Shown: piece by piece, positions 1 to 3,879 of the stretch
Layout of the letters: every line of letters begins with the position of its first letter
Numbering within the stretch: position 1 is the first letter of the stretch
NCBI GenBank assembly: GCA_007135505.1
Contig: SLIS01000346.1
Span: 1-6,604 of the forward strand
From: Halovivax sp.
GTDB lineage: Archaea; Halobacteriota; Halobacteria; Halobacteriales; Natrialbaceae
Length of the DNA: 6,604 nucleotides
Direction of reading: 5' to 3'
Notes under the pieces: generated by a model
Databases searched by the model: none
What the model was told of the DNA's origin: nothing
What the model saw: the letters and a program-made list of their open reading frames with translations, nothing else
Made by a program: the position numbers and the translations under genes

Positions 1-21
1 CACGGCCTCGACGTCGGTCAT
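1..21 (-). CDS. Possible gene start leaving the left edge (partial)
   Basis: On the minus strand an ATG at 21 opens a frame reading MTDVEAV before the window ends, so only seven residues are visible and no family can be named. The reason to call it is its position: its ATG overlaps the TGA of the 32-codon reading frame at 18-116 in an ATGA arrangement, the usual sign of translational coupling in compact archaeal operons. The residues are acidic, as expected of a haloarchaeal protein. No separate Shine-Dalgarno is visible before it, which fits coupling. It may equally be a chance overlap; the sequence beyond the left edge decides. Confidence 0.4.
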
Positions 22-116
22 CGGTCGTCGCTCGTGAGATCGGTGCCGACCGACTCGATCGCGTCGGCGATTCGGGCGTTCGCTGCTCGGTCGAGCGCTC
101 CCGTGGGAGTGGCCAT
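18..116 (-). CDS. Small 32-residue acidic ORF, possible leader or mini-gene
   Basis: Starting at the ATG at 116, this frame encodes a 32-residue peptide beginning MATPTGALDRAANARIADAI and ending in SDDR. I do not recognise it. The middle (about residues 7-22) could form an amphipathic helix, and the tail is acidic. Two things favour a real gene. An AT-rich TATA-like box lies about 34 bp before the ATG (146-154), giving a nearly leaderless transcript. Its TGA also overlaps the ATG of the next frame (ATGA at 18-21), as in a coupled operon. The same frame stays open further upstream to 203, but that extension would put the start before the promoter and reads like random Arg-rich sequence. It could be a short upstream ORF controlling the next gene. 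Confidence 0.38.
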   Translation of the reverse strand: MATPTGALDRAANARIADAIESVGTDLTSDDR

Positions 117-145
117 CGTTCCGTGTCGTAGCCGGCCCACGACTT

Positions 146-154
146 GATATTTTT
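146..154 (-). promoter_or_regulatory. TATA-like box for the minus-strand unit at the left edge
   Basis: Read on the minus strand this is AAAAATATC, the most AT-rich patch in its GC-rich surroundings. Its centre lies about 34 bp before the ATG at 116, so transcription would begin around 123-125 with a leader of under 10 nt. Spacing and composition fit a haloarchaeal TATA box. No clear BRE is visible. Confidence 0.45.
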
Positions 155-214
155 GTGAACGACGCTTCGGTCGACCGTGCCGGCCCCGCCGATCGGTACA
201 CACCGGTAGCTATC

Positions 215-249
215 GATCGAGTAGTGCTCCGTGATCGAGTAGCACTCCG
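215..249. repeat. 18-bp imperfect tandem duplication
   Basis: GATCGAGTAGTGCTCCG at 215-231 recurs as GATCGAGTAGCACTCCG at 233-249, with 15 of 17 positions identical and a period of 18 bp. The two differing bases (TG versus CA) make AGTGCT (223-228) the exact reverse complement of AGCACT (241-246). The pair is therefore also an inverted repeat that could fold into a 6-bp stem. Confidence 0.8.
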
Positions 250-282
250 AGTGGAGTGACGGTCGGTCGGAAGACCGACCGT
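243..282. other. Two back-to-back hairpins, one with a GNRA-type loop
   Basis: CACTCC (243-248) pairs with GGAGTG (253-258) around a four-base loop. Directly abutting it, ACGGTCGGTC (259-268) pairs perfectly with GACCGACCGT (273-282) around GGAA, a GNRA tetraloop if transcribed on the plus strand. The second stem is ten perfect base pairs, seven of them G-C. No unpaired base separates the two stems, so they could stack coaxially. A competing stem (223-228 with 241-246) overlaps the first arm. No T-tract follows on either strand, so a simple terminator is not obvious. Function is unknown. Confidence 0.7.
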
Positions 283-584
283 GGTACGTCCAAATGGCAT
301 ACCCCGAGGGGATGGCAGTGGGTGCTGCGTGGTGGTGATAGGCTGTTGCCCCGAGGTACTCCGGAGTTTCGGTTCGAAGCATCATGACGGTTATGGTACC
401 TGCAATCGAGTCCTGACCTCCGCTCAGTCGTGCGTTTCGAGGCATCCACCGGACGGTGAGCCGATGAGCCGCCCCGCCGGGTGCGAGGCTGCGTGTACCG
501 ACGACCGAGCGGCGACGGTGCGCGAAGACGCTCACGGTCGAAGCGTCCGACGACGATCCGGCGGAAGATCAATTCTAGATCGAT

Positions 585-616
585 AACTCAGTGCAGAGAC
601 AACTTAGTACAGAGCG
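585..616. repeat. 16-bp imperfect tandem duplication
   Basis: AACTCAGTGCAGAGAC (585-600) is followed at once by AACTTAGTACAGAGCG (601-616). Twelve of the first fourteen positions match. It lies about 45 bp beyond the stop codon of the minus-strand membrane-protein gene. It may be a slippage duplication or a paired protein-binding site; nothing here decides. Confidence 0.6.
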
Positions 617-660
617 AGTTCATACGTCTCGACCGCCGCCAACCGATACCGTCACGACTG

Positions 661-1050
661 TCACCGAAAGACGACGGCCCGGGACAGGAGGCCACGTCGG
701 TCCGCGCGTTCGACGATCCCCGCTCCAAGCACGAAGCCGATCAGGAAGAGGGCGTTGAGGACGATGTGAACGGGGCTGTCAAATGGGCCGCCCGTACTTT
801 CGAGAAACACGATAAAGGTGAGAACGAACGCGAATCCGCCGACCGCGAAATTCCGGAGGCGTACCCCCGTTGCCCACGAAAACAGGGCGCCGAAAAGGGC
901 ACACACGAGCACGAACGTTCCCATCAAAACCAGCTCTCCGGTCCAGCTTTCGATCGCCGTCCAGACGCCCCGTCCGTGGACCTGCAGGAGATAGGTGGTG
1001 AGAAAGACGAACAGTCCACTCCCGAGTATTTCGAGCAGAGATTTCCGCAT
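661..1050 (-). CDS. Small four-helix membrane protein, unknown function
   Basis: This encodes a 129-residue integral membrane protein that I cannot assign to a named family. Four hydrophobic segments are visible at about residues 5-23, 41-61, 67-87 and 93-113, separated by short loops, with a basic tail (ERADRRGLLSR). The first loop holds several Gly and Trp residues. The frame extends upstream to 1182, but those residues are Arg-, Ser- and Thr-rich and unlike a membrane protein. I chose the ATG at 1050, where MRKSLLEILG starts directly before helix 1. Upstream on the minus strand, CTATTG around 1081-1086 could be a weak TATA element and AGGT lies a few bases before the ATG. The gene is divergent from the universal stress protein gene, sharing a 238-bp spacer. 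The hydrophilic reading frame on the opposite strand (481-1086) is its antisense shadow. Confidence 0.78.
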   Translation of the reverse strand: MRKSLLEILGSGLFVFLTTYLLQVHGRGVWTAIESWTGELVLMGTFVLVCALFGALFSWATGVRLRNFAVGGFAFVLTFIVFLESTGGPFDSPVHIVLNALFLIGFVLGAGIVERADRRGLLSRAVVFR

Positions 1051-1216
1051 GTACCTGTCAGGACGTTGGTTCGGGGTACCCAATAGCATTCCGTTCGTCG
1101 AGACTGTTCGGCACGAAGTTCGACCGTCACTCGTTCCAGCGCAACTCGCTCGATACGCCCAGAGCGGTTTTGCTGAATCCACGCCCCGAACGAACCGAAC
1201 TCGAGGACCGAACTAC

Positions 1217-1246
1217 CACTCGAGTGTCGGTCGACTACCCGACTCG
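1217..1246. promoter_or_regulatory. Palindrome and imperfect inverted repeat before the Usp promoter
   Basis: CACTCGAGTG at 1217-1226 is a perfect 10-bp palindrome. Overlapping it, CGAG plus TCGG (1221-1224 and 1227-1230, with a two-base bulge) pairs with CCGACTCG (1239-1246). Both end immediately before the TATA-like box at 1247-1256, where an activator or repressor would be expected to bind. The role as an operator is inferred from position only. Confidence 0.4.
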
Positions 1247-1256
1247 TAAAATAAAA
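1247..1256 (+). promoter_or_regulatory. TATA-like box of the universal stress protein gene
   Basis: TAAAATAAAA lies in otherwise GC-rich DNA, with its centre about 37 bp before the ATG at 1289. Initiation 25-27 bp downstream would leave a leader of about 10 nt. No Shine-Dalgarno precedes the ATG, in keeping with a nearly leaderless haloarchaeal transcript. Confidence 0.7.
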
Positions 1257-1288
1257 CTACTTAGTTCAGCGACCGACACTGCACACCT

Positions 1289-1735
1289 ATGACGATTCTC
1301 GCTGCCATCGATGAGAACGAGCGGTCCACTGCGGTCGTCGAAATCGGGTACGATCTCGCGGAAGCGTACGACGACGAGTTCGTCGTCCTGCACGTCGTCC
1401 CGCAGGAGGAATTCCAGGCCCACCAGGCCTCCATTCGGGACATCCCCGGGTTCGGGGATTACTCGATCGATCAGGAACGCGACAGCGCGGCGGACTTCGT
1501 CGGGAAGTTCGTGACGGACGTGATCGACGACATCGACCGGGACCGCTTCAAGGCGCGTGGCCGCGTCGGAAACGTGACGGACGGGATCCTGGCCGAAGCG
1601 GAGCGCCTCGATCCCCGGTACCTCGTCATCAGCGGCCGTCGTCGCTCTCCCACCGGCAAAGCGGTGTTCGGCAACCGGACCCAGCAAATCCTGCTGAACG
1701 CCGAGTGCCCCGTCGTGACGCAGCTGGAAGACTAG
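1289..1735 (+). CDS. Universal stress protein, UspA family
   Basis: This 148-residue protein has the single-domain length and fold signature of the UspA family, small cytoplasmic proteins that bind ATP or AMP in many members and support survival under stress. Strand 1 with its acidic residue is TILAAID (residues 2-8), strand 2 is FVVLHVVP (31-38), and a long variable loop follows (40-60). The C-terminal part contains YLVISGRRRSPTGKAVFGN (111-129) and the hallmark ending NAECPVV (137-143). The nucleotide-binding consensus G-x2-G-x9-G-S/T is altered: aligned to it, the first Gly is Ser115, the second is Arg118, and the final G-S/T is Gly128-Asn129. Nucleotide binding is therefore uncertain. The ATG at 1289 fits the TATA box. 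The gene stands alone and is divergent from the four-helix membrane protein. Confidence 0.95.
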   Translation: MTILAAIDENERSTAVVEIGYDLAEAYDDEFVVLHVVPQEEFQAHQASIRDIPGFGDYSIDQERDSAADFVGKFVTDVIDDIDRDRFKARGRVGNVTDGILAEAERLDPRYLVISGRRRSPTGKAVFGNRTQQILLNAECPVVTQLED

Positions 1736-2277
1736 CGTCGAACGTCGGCCGTCGCCACTGCACGATCAGTTCGCTACCGTGCCGCCGGATCGACCACCAG
1801 TATCGGCTGGCCGAACAGACGCGTATCCGCCTGCTGGTCAGCCCTCGCGTCCCTAGTCCCCAGACAATCGCCACATACCGTGCCCACTGACCAACCACCC
1901 CGTACCGGTCCACCGACCAACCACCTCGACTGCGGTCGTGCGAGTGAGACGGCATCGCATCGTTCTCGGAGCAATTGTTCAACTGGCCGTCCGAGCACTC
2001 GCCACGACACGAAGCACTCACTAGCCGCCCATAGACGATCAAGCTGAGCCCCGAATAGTACACCACGAAGCAGCGATAGCGAGAACGGTGTGCTGACTGC
2101 TGGGCGCGAATGAGCCGAGAGAGTTGGCCCAACCTGCGACGGTGGTGATCGGTCAGTACACGCCACGGACGAAACACGCAGGCCACAAACCATCTAACCA
2201 CCGTGGAAACGCAGCTACATGTCAGTACCAGTAGAAGTGAAGGGGCATCCGGCAGAATCAGAAGGCACCCAATTACA
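1736..2277. other. Intergenic region of about 540 bp without a supported gene
   Basis: Long frames are open on the minus strand here, but their products are rich in Cys, Trp, Arg and Ser with no domain I recognise, unlike the acidic proteins around them. A 59-codon plus-strand frame from the ATG at 2219 has no promoter or RBS and runs antisense to the next gene. GC content looks lower than in the neighbouring genes. The only structured element I can point to is the 26-bp-period repeat at 1885-1928. No clear terminator follows the Usp stop codon. Confidence 0.6.
1885..1928. repeat. Direct repeat of 18 bp with 26-bp period, G-rich on the minus strand
   Basis: CACTGACCAACCACCCCG (1885-1902) recurs as CACCGACCAACCACCTCG (1911-1928), 16 of 18 identical. 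Read on the minus strand, each copy contains closely spaced GG pairs (for example GGTGGTTGGTCGGTG), which could form a two-layer G-quadruplex. No gene or promoter is clearly attached to it. Confidence 0.65.
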
Positions 2278-2559
2278 TCAGCGATATCGAGAGAGGCTCC
2301 GTGCAAGGAGGAATAGCCCGAGCGCGAGCACTATTCCACCGAATATCGACCAGAAGAGCGTTTGCTGCAATCGGTGCGTTGCGATTCCGCTTGCATAGCT
2401 GTAAAAATGGATGTACAAATGGATTCCCCGAACGAGTAGTAACGCTCCGAGACCAACGAGTGTTCCTGCGACAACAAGCAGTCCACCGACTGGTATTCGT
2501 TGAAGGTAATTCGATACAACTCCGACAGACGGTGAAGTTGCTGTCCCATCCGAATTCAT
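2278..2559 (-). CDS. Small two-helix membrane protein, unknown function
   Basis: This encodes 93 residues. After a short Ser/Thr-rich N-terminus, helix 1 spans about residues 22-46 (IPVGGLLVVAGTLVGLGALL) and helix 2 about 68-89 (LFWSIFGGIVLALGLFLLAR). The intervening 20 residues are aromatic and His-containing (HLYIHFYSYASG). It ends in a basic tail (RSLSRYR). I do not recognise the family. Reality is supported by the two clean hydrophobic helices in one frame and by a TATTTAA box 33 bp before the ATG at 2559. Other frames over the same DNA give hydrophilic or Cys/Arg-rich translations. It is slightly less GC-rich than the neighbouring genes. It is divergent from the methyltransferase gene across a 433-bp spacer. 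It may be an accessory or recently acquired gene, but that is inference. Confidence 0.75.
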   Translation of the reverse strand: MNSDGTATSPSVGVVSNYLQRIPVGGLLVVAGTLVGLGALLLVRGIHLYIHFYSYASGIATHRLQQTLFWSIFGGIVLALGLFLLARSLSRYR

Positions 2560-2588
2560 GTTTTGATACGAAATTGAGGGACGGGAAC

Positions 2589-2595
2589 TTAAATA
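2589..2595 (-). promoter_or_regulatory. TATA box of the two-helix membrane protein gene
   Basis: On the minus strand this reads TATTTAA, centred 33 bp before the ATG at 2559. Initiation 25-27 bp downstream would give a leader of only 5-8 nt. It is a good match to a haloarchaeal TATA element. Confidence 0.7.
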
Positions 2596-2649
2596 CCACT
2601 GGTCAATCCGGTTCGGTCAGTTCGCAGATCGACCGAGCAGGCAGTTCAC

Positions 2650-2691
2650 CGGGTTCGACGTGAAACCGACGAAGCCGCCGTGTCGAACCCG
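2650..2691 (+). other. Long inverted repeat, possible RNA hairpin
   Basis: CGGGTTCGAC (2650-2659) is the exact reverse complement of GTCGAACCCG (2682-2691). In a plus-strand RNA the stem would grow by two G-U pairs and one G-C pair to 13 bp, leaving a 16-base loop (2663-2678). It lies behind the promoter of the minus-strand membrane protein gene and about 300 bp before the methyltransferase. No T-tract follows. It could be a dyad for a regulator or a structured leader. Confidence 0.6.
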
Positions 2692-2715
2692 TTCGCTACA
2701 GCTTGCACTCCTATC

Positions 2716-2739
2716 TTCCACACCACCATTCCACACCAC
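2716..2739. repeat. Perfect 11-bp direct repeat with 13-bp period
   Basis: TTCCACACCAC occurs at 2716-2726 and again, identically, at 2729-2739. It is the first of three short duplications in under 200 bp. Confidence 0.75.
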
Positions 2740-2773
2740 GGCTGACAGCAGTTCGATAGTTACCCGAACCGCC

Positions 2774-2813
2774 GCAGGGCGCGTGTCAATCGGGCAGGGC
2801 GCGTGTCAGTCGG
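2774..2813. repeat. 20-bp tandem duplication, 19 of 20 identical
   Basis: GCAGGGCGCGTGTCAATCGG (2774-2793) is followed without a gap by the same sequence with one change, A to G at its sixteenth base (2794-2813). The exact 20-bp period is about two helical turns, so both copies would present the same DNA face to a protein. A recent slippage duplication is the simpler alternative. Confidence 0.9.
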
Positions 2814-2858
2814 TGCAGTAGGTGAGAACGGGCGATCATATACTAGATAGAGCCGGAA

Positions 2859-2864
2859 CTATAG
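2859..2864 (+). promoter_or_regulatory. Candidate TATA element of the methyltransferase gene
   Basis: CTATAG in GGAACTATAGAGG is a candidate TATA element. Initiation 25-27 bp downstream would fall near 2887-2889, giving a leader of roughly 105 nt, which suits a gene with a Shine-Dalgarno. CATATACT at 2837-2844 is an alternative, and I cannot separate the two by eye. Confidence 0.35.
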
Positions 2865-2867
2865 AGG

Positions 2868-2903
2868 GGTAATACTGGTGTAGAAGCGGAAATACTGGTG
2901 CAG
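2868..2903. repeat. Direct repeat with 20-bp period over the likely transcription start, operator candidate
   Basis: GGTAATACTGGTGTAG (2868-2883) recurs as GGAAATACTGGTGCAG (2888-2903), 14 of 16 identical, with the ten-base core AATACTGGTG perfect in both. The spacing is 20 bp. The copies lie just downstream of the candidate TATA element, where a bound protein would block initiation, so a repressor site is a reasonable inference. Confidence 0.55.
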
Positions 2904-2928
2904 TCTAGCCTGCGAGGTTATGCTGGTT

Positions 2929-2940
2929 GCTAGCGTGTAC
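2929..2940 (+). repeat. Left arm of a 12-bp inverted repeat flanking the methyltransferase gene
   Basis: GCTAGCGTGTAC at 2929-2940 is the exact reverse complement of GTACACGCTAGC at 3834-3845, 31 bp beyond the methyltransferase stop codon. The two arms enclose the gene and its RBS. The match does not extend beyond 12 bp on either side. Confidence 0.8.
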
Positions 2941-2979
2941 TACGTCACGTCGTATCGGGTGACCACGGGCGCTCGTGAC

Positions 2980-2984
2980 GGAGG
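2980..2984 (+). promoter_or_regulatory. Shine-Dalgarno of the methyltransferase gene
   Basis: GGAGG ends 8 nt before the ATG at 2993 and complements the anti-Shine-Dalgarno of haloarchaeal 16S rRNA. It decides the start: the frame also opens with a GTG at 2975, but that codon lies upstream of this site. It is the only good Shine-Dalgarno in the window. Confidence 0.75.
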
Positions 2985-2992
2985 ACGAGACC

Positions 2993-3802
2993 ATGAACGA
3001 AACAGACTACGCTGGCGTTACGGAGAACCAGAAGGAGACGTGGACGGCCGGCGATTTCAACGAGATCACCCGTCAAAATGTGGTCATGGCGGAGGCGCTT
3101 TGCGACGCCGTCGATCCACATCCGCGACAGCGGGTACTGGACGTGGCCTGTGGAAGCGGAACGGCGGCACTCGTTGCGGAGCGACGGTACTGTGAGGTGA
3201 CGGGCATCGATTACGTTCCCGAATTGATCGACCGCGCCGAGAAGCGTGCACGGGCTAACGGGCAAGCCGTCGACTTCCGCGTCGGCGATGCACAGGACAT
3301 GCCGTTTCCAGACGACAGCTTCGACGTCGTGCTCTCGGTGTACGGCGTCCAGTTTGCGCCCGATCAGGAGCGAGCGGCACGCGAGTTGTGCCGGGTGTGC
3401 AGACCGGGTGGCAAAATCGGCCTGGCGGGCCCGATTCCCGAGGGCTGGAGCGGCGACTGGTTCGCTGCCCACGCTCGATACGTCCCGCCCGCCCCCGGCG
3501 TCGAGTCGCCGCTTCGATGGGGGACGGACGAGGGACTCGCCGAGTTACTCGGTGCCGGAACGCGATCGATCGAGAGCGAGCGACGGACGGCACTCCAGTA
3601 CTACCGCTCGATCGAACACGCCGTGGACGTGTTCAGGACGTACTTCGGTCCGACGATTCGAGCGCTCGAGGAGAGCGATCCGGCCGACCAGGCGGACCTC
3701 GTGGACGACCTCGGTGGTGTCATGCGTCGATACAATCGTGCGACGGATGGGACCGCAATCGTCGAGAATCAGTATCTCCAGACCATCGCGATCACCGCGT
3801 AA
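2993..3802 (+). CDS. Class I SAM-dependent methyltransferase
   Basis: This 269-residue cytoplasmic enzyme transfers a methyl group from S-adenosylmethionine to an unknown acceptor. The Rossmann-like domain shows motif I VLDVACGSGT (48-57), the acidic end of strand 2 in VTGIDYVPEL (69-78), motif II GDAQDMPFPDDSFDVVLS (98-115), and RPGGKIGLAG (137-146). The N-terminus (ETWTAGDFNEI) and the C-terminal half, with YVPPAPGVESPLRWGTDE (163-180), RTYFGP (215-220) and an EYL-like end (NQYLQTIAI), resemble a UbiE/Methyltransf_11-type group that I associate from memory with actinobacteria and other bacteria as well as haloarchaea. The substrate cannot be told from sequence. The ATG at 2993 is chosen because GGAGG lies 8 nt upstream. 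A longer leader and a true Shine-Dalgarno set this gene apart from its leaderless neighbours, and CTAG-rich DNA flanks it on both sides. Acquisition by transfer is possible but unproven. Confidence 0.95.
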   Translation: MNETDYAGVTENQKETWTAGDFNEITRQNVVMAEALCDAVDPHPRQRVLDVACGSGTAALVAERRYCEVTGIDYVPELIDRAEKRARANGQAVDFRVGDAQDMPFPDDSFDVVLSVYGVQFAPDQERAARELCRVCRPGGKIGLAGPIPEGWSGDWFAAHARYVPPAPGVESPLRWGTDEGLAELLGAGTRSIESERRTALQYYRSIEHAVDVFRTYFGPTIRALEESDPADQADLVDDLGGVMRRYNRATDGTAIVENQYLQTIAITA

Positions 3803-3833
3803 CCGCGATCGACCGCTGCTAGAGACAGATAGC

Positions 3834-3845
3834 GTACACGCTAGC
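3834..3845 (-). repeat. Right arm of the 12-bp inverted repeat
   Basis: GTACACGCTAGC is the perfect inverted partner of 2929-2940. It also forms the left side of the local hairpin at 3834-3876, so the same bases take part in two possible pairings. Confidence 0.8.
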
Positions 3846-3876
3846 GGCGAATACGCTAGAATAGCTAGTGTCGTAC
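3834..3876. terminator. Hairpin between convergent genes, possible bidirectional terminator
   Basis: GTACACGCTAGC (3834-3845) can pair with GCTAGTGTCGTAC (3864-3876) through 12 bp, including one G-U pair and a bulged C at 3872. Inside the loop, a smaller perfect stem is possible between CTAGCG (3841-3846) and CGCTAG (3854-3859). It lies in the 77-bp gap between two convergent stop codons, the natural place for shared termination. No T-tract follows on either strand, and archaeal termination relies chiefly on T-rich DNA, so terminator function is inferred from location only. Confidence 0.4.
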
Positions 3877-3879
3877 AAG

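Larger units (their letters stand above)
117..660. other. Gene-poor region of about 540 bp
   Basis: No convincing gene is visible between the left-edge unit and the end of the membrane-protein gene. Several frames are open on both strands, but their translations are rich in Arg, Ser, Cys and His rather than acidic, and they have no start signals, so I read them as chance frames in GC-rich DNA. The region contains an 18-bp imperfect tandem duplication (215-249), two adjacent hairpins (243-282), the promoter at 146-154 and a 16-bp imperfect duplication (585-616). One minus-strand frame, from an ATG at 385, runs stop-free through the left edge and is discussed as a finding. Confidence 0.6.
2596..2992. 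other. Repeat-dense intergenic region before the methyltransferase
   Basis: No gene is supported here. The stretch carries a 10-bp perfect inverted repeat (2650-2691), a 13-bp-period duplication (2716-2739), a 20-bp tandem duplication (2774-2813), a second 20-bp-period repeat (2868-2903), three CTAG sites (2843, 2905, 2930), and one arm of an inverted repeat that recurs after the methyltransferase gene (2929-2940). Possible TATA elements for the methyltransferase are CATATACT (2837-2844) and CTATAG (2859-2864). Confidence 0.7.

Noticed and set aside
371..381. GGTTCGAAGC resembling a tRNA T-loop (also GGGTTCGACG at 2651)
   Set aside because: No T-stem, acceptor stem or anticodon arm can be built around either site.
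481..1086. Plus-strand 201-residue hydrophilic reading frame
   Set aside because: It is antisense to the four-helix membrane protein. Its Lys/Glu/Arg-rich translation is what the complement of hydrophobic codons gives, and it has no promoter or RBS.
1235..1687. Minus-strand 150-residue acidic reading frame over the Usp gene
   Set aside because: It looks acidic and haloarchaeal, but that is a known effect of the frame opposite a GC-rich coding strand. The Usp motifs on the plus strand are decisive.
1629..2306. Minus-strand 225-residue frame across the empty region (also 1774-2193)
   Set aside because: Rich in Cys, Trp, Ser and Arg with no recognisable domain. It overlaps the Usp gene at one end and the membrane protein gene at the other, and has no start signals.
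2219..2398. Plus-strand 59-codon frame starting MSVPVEVKGHPAESEG
   Set aside because: The first residues look protein-like, but there is no TATA box or RBS, and most of it is antisense to the better supported two-helix membrane protein.
2716..2910. Possible CRISPR-like array from the short repeats before the methyltransferase
   Set aside because: Three different repeat types, each with only two copies and no spacers of regular length. They are tandem duplications, not an array.
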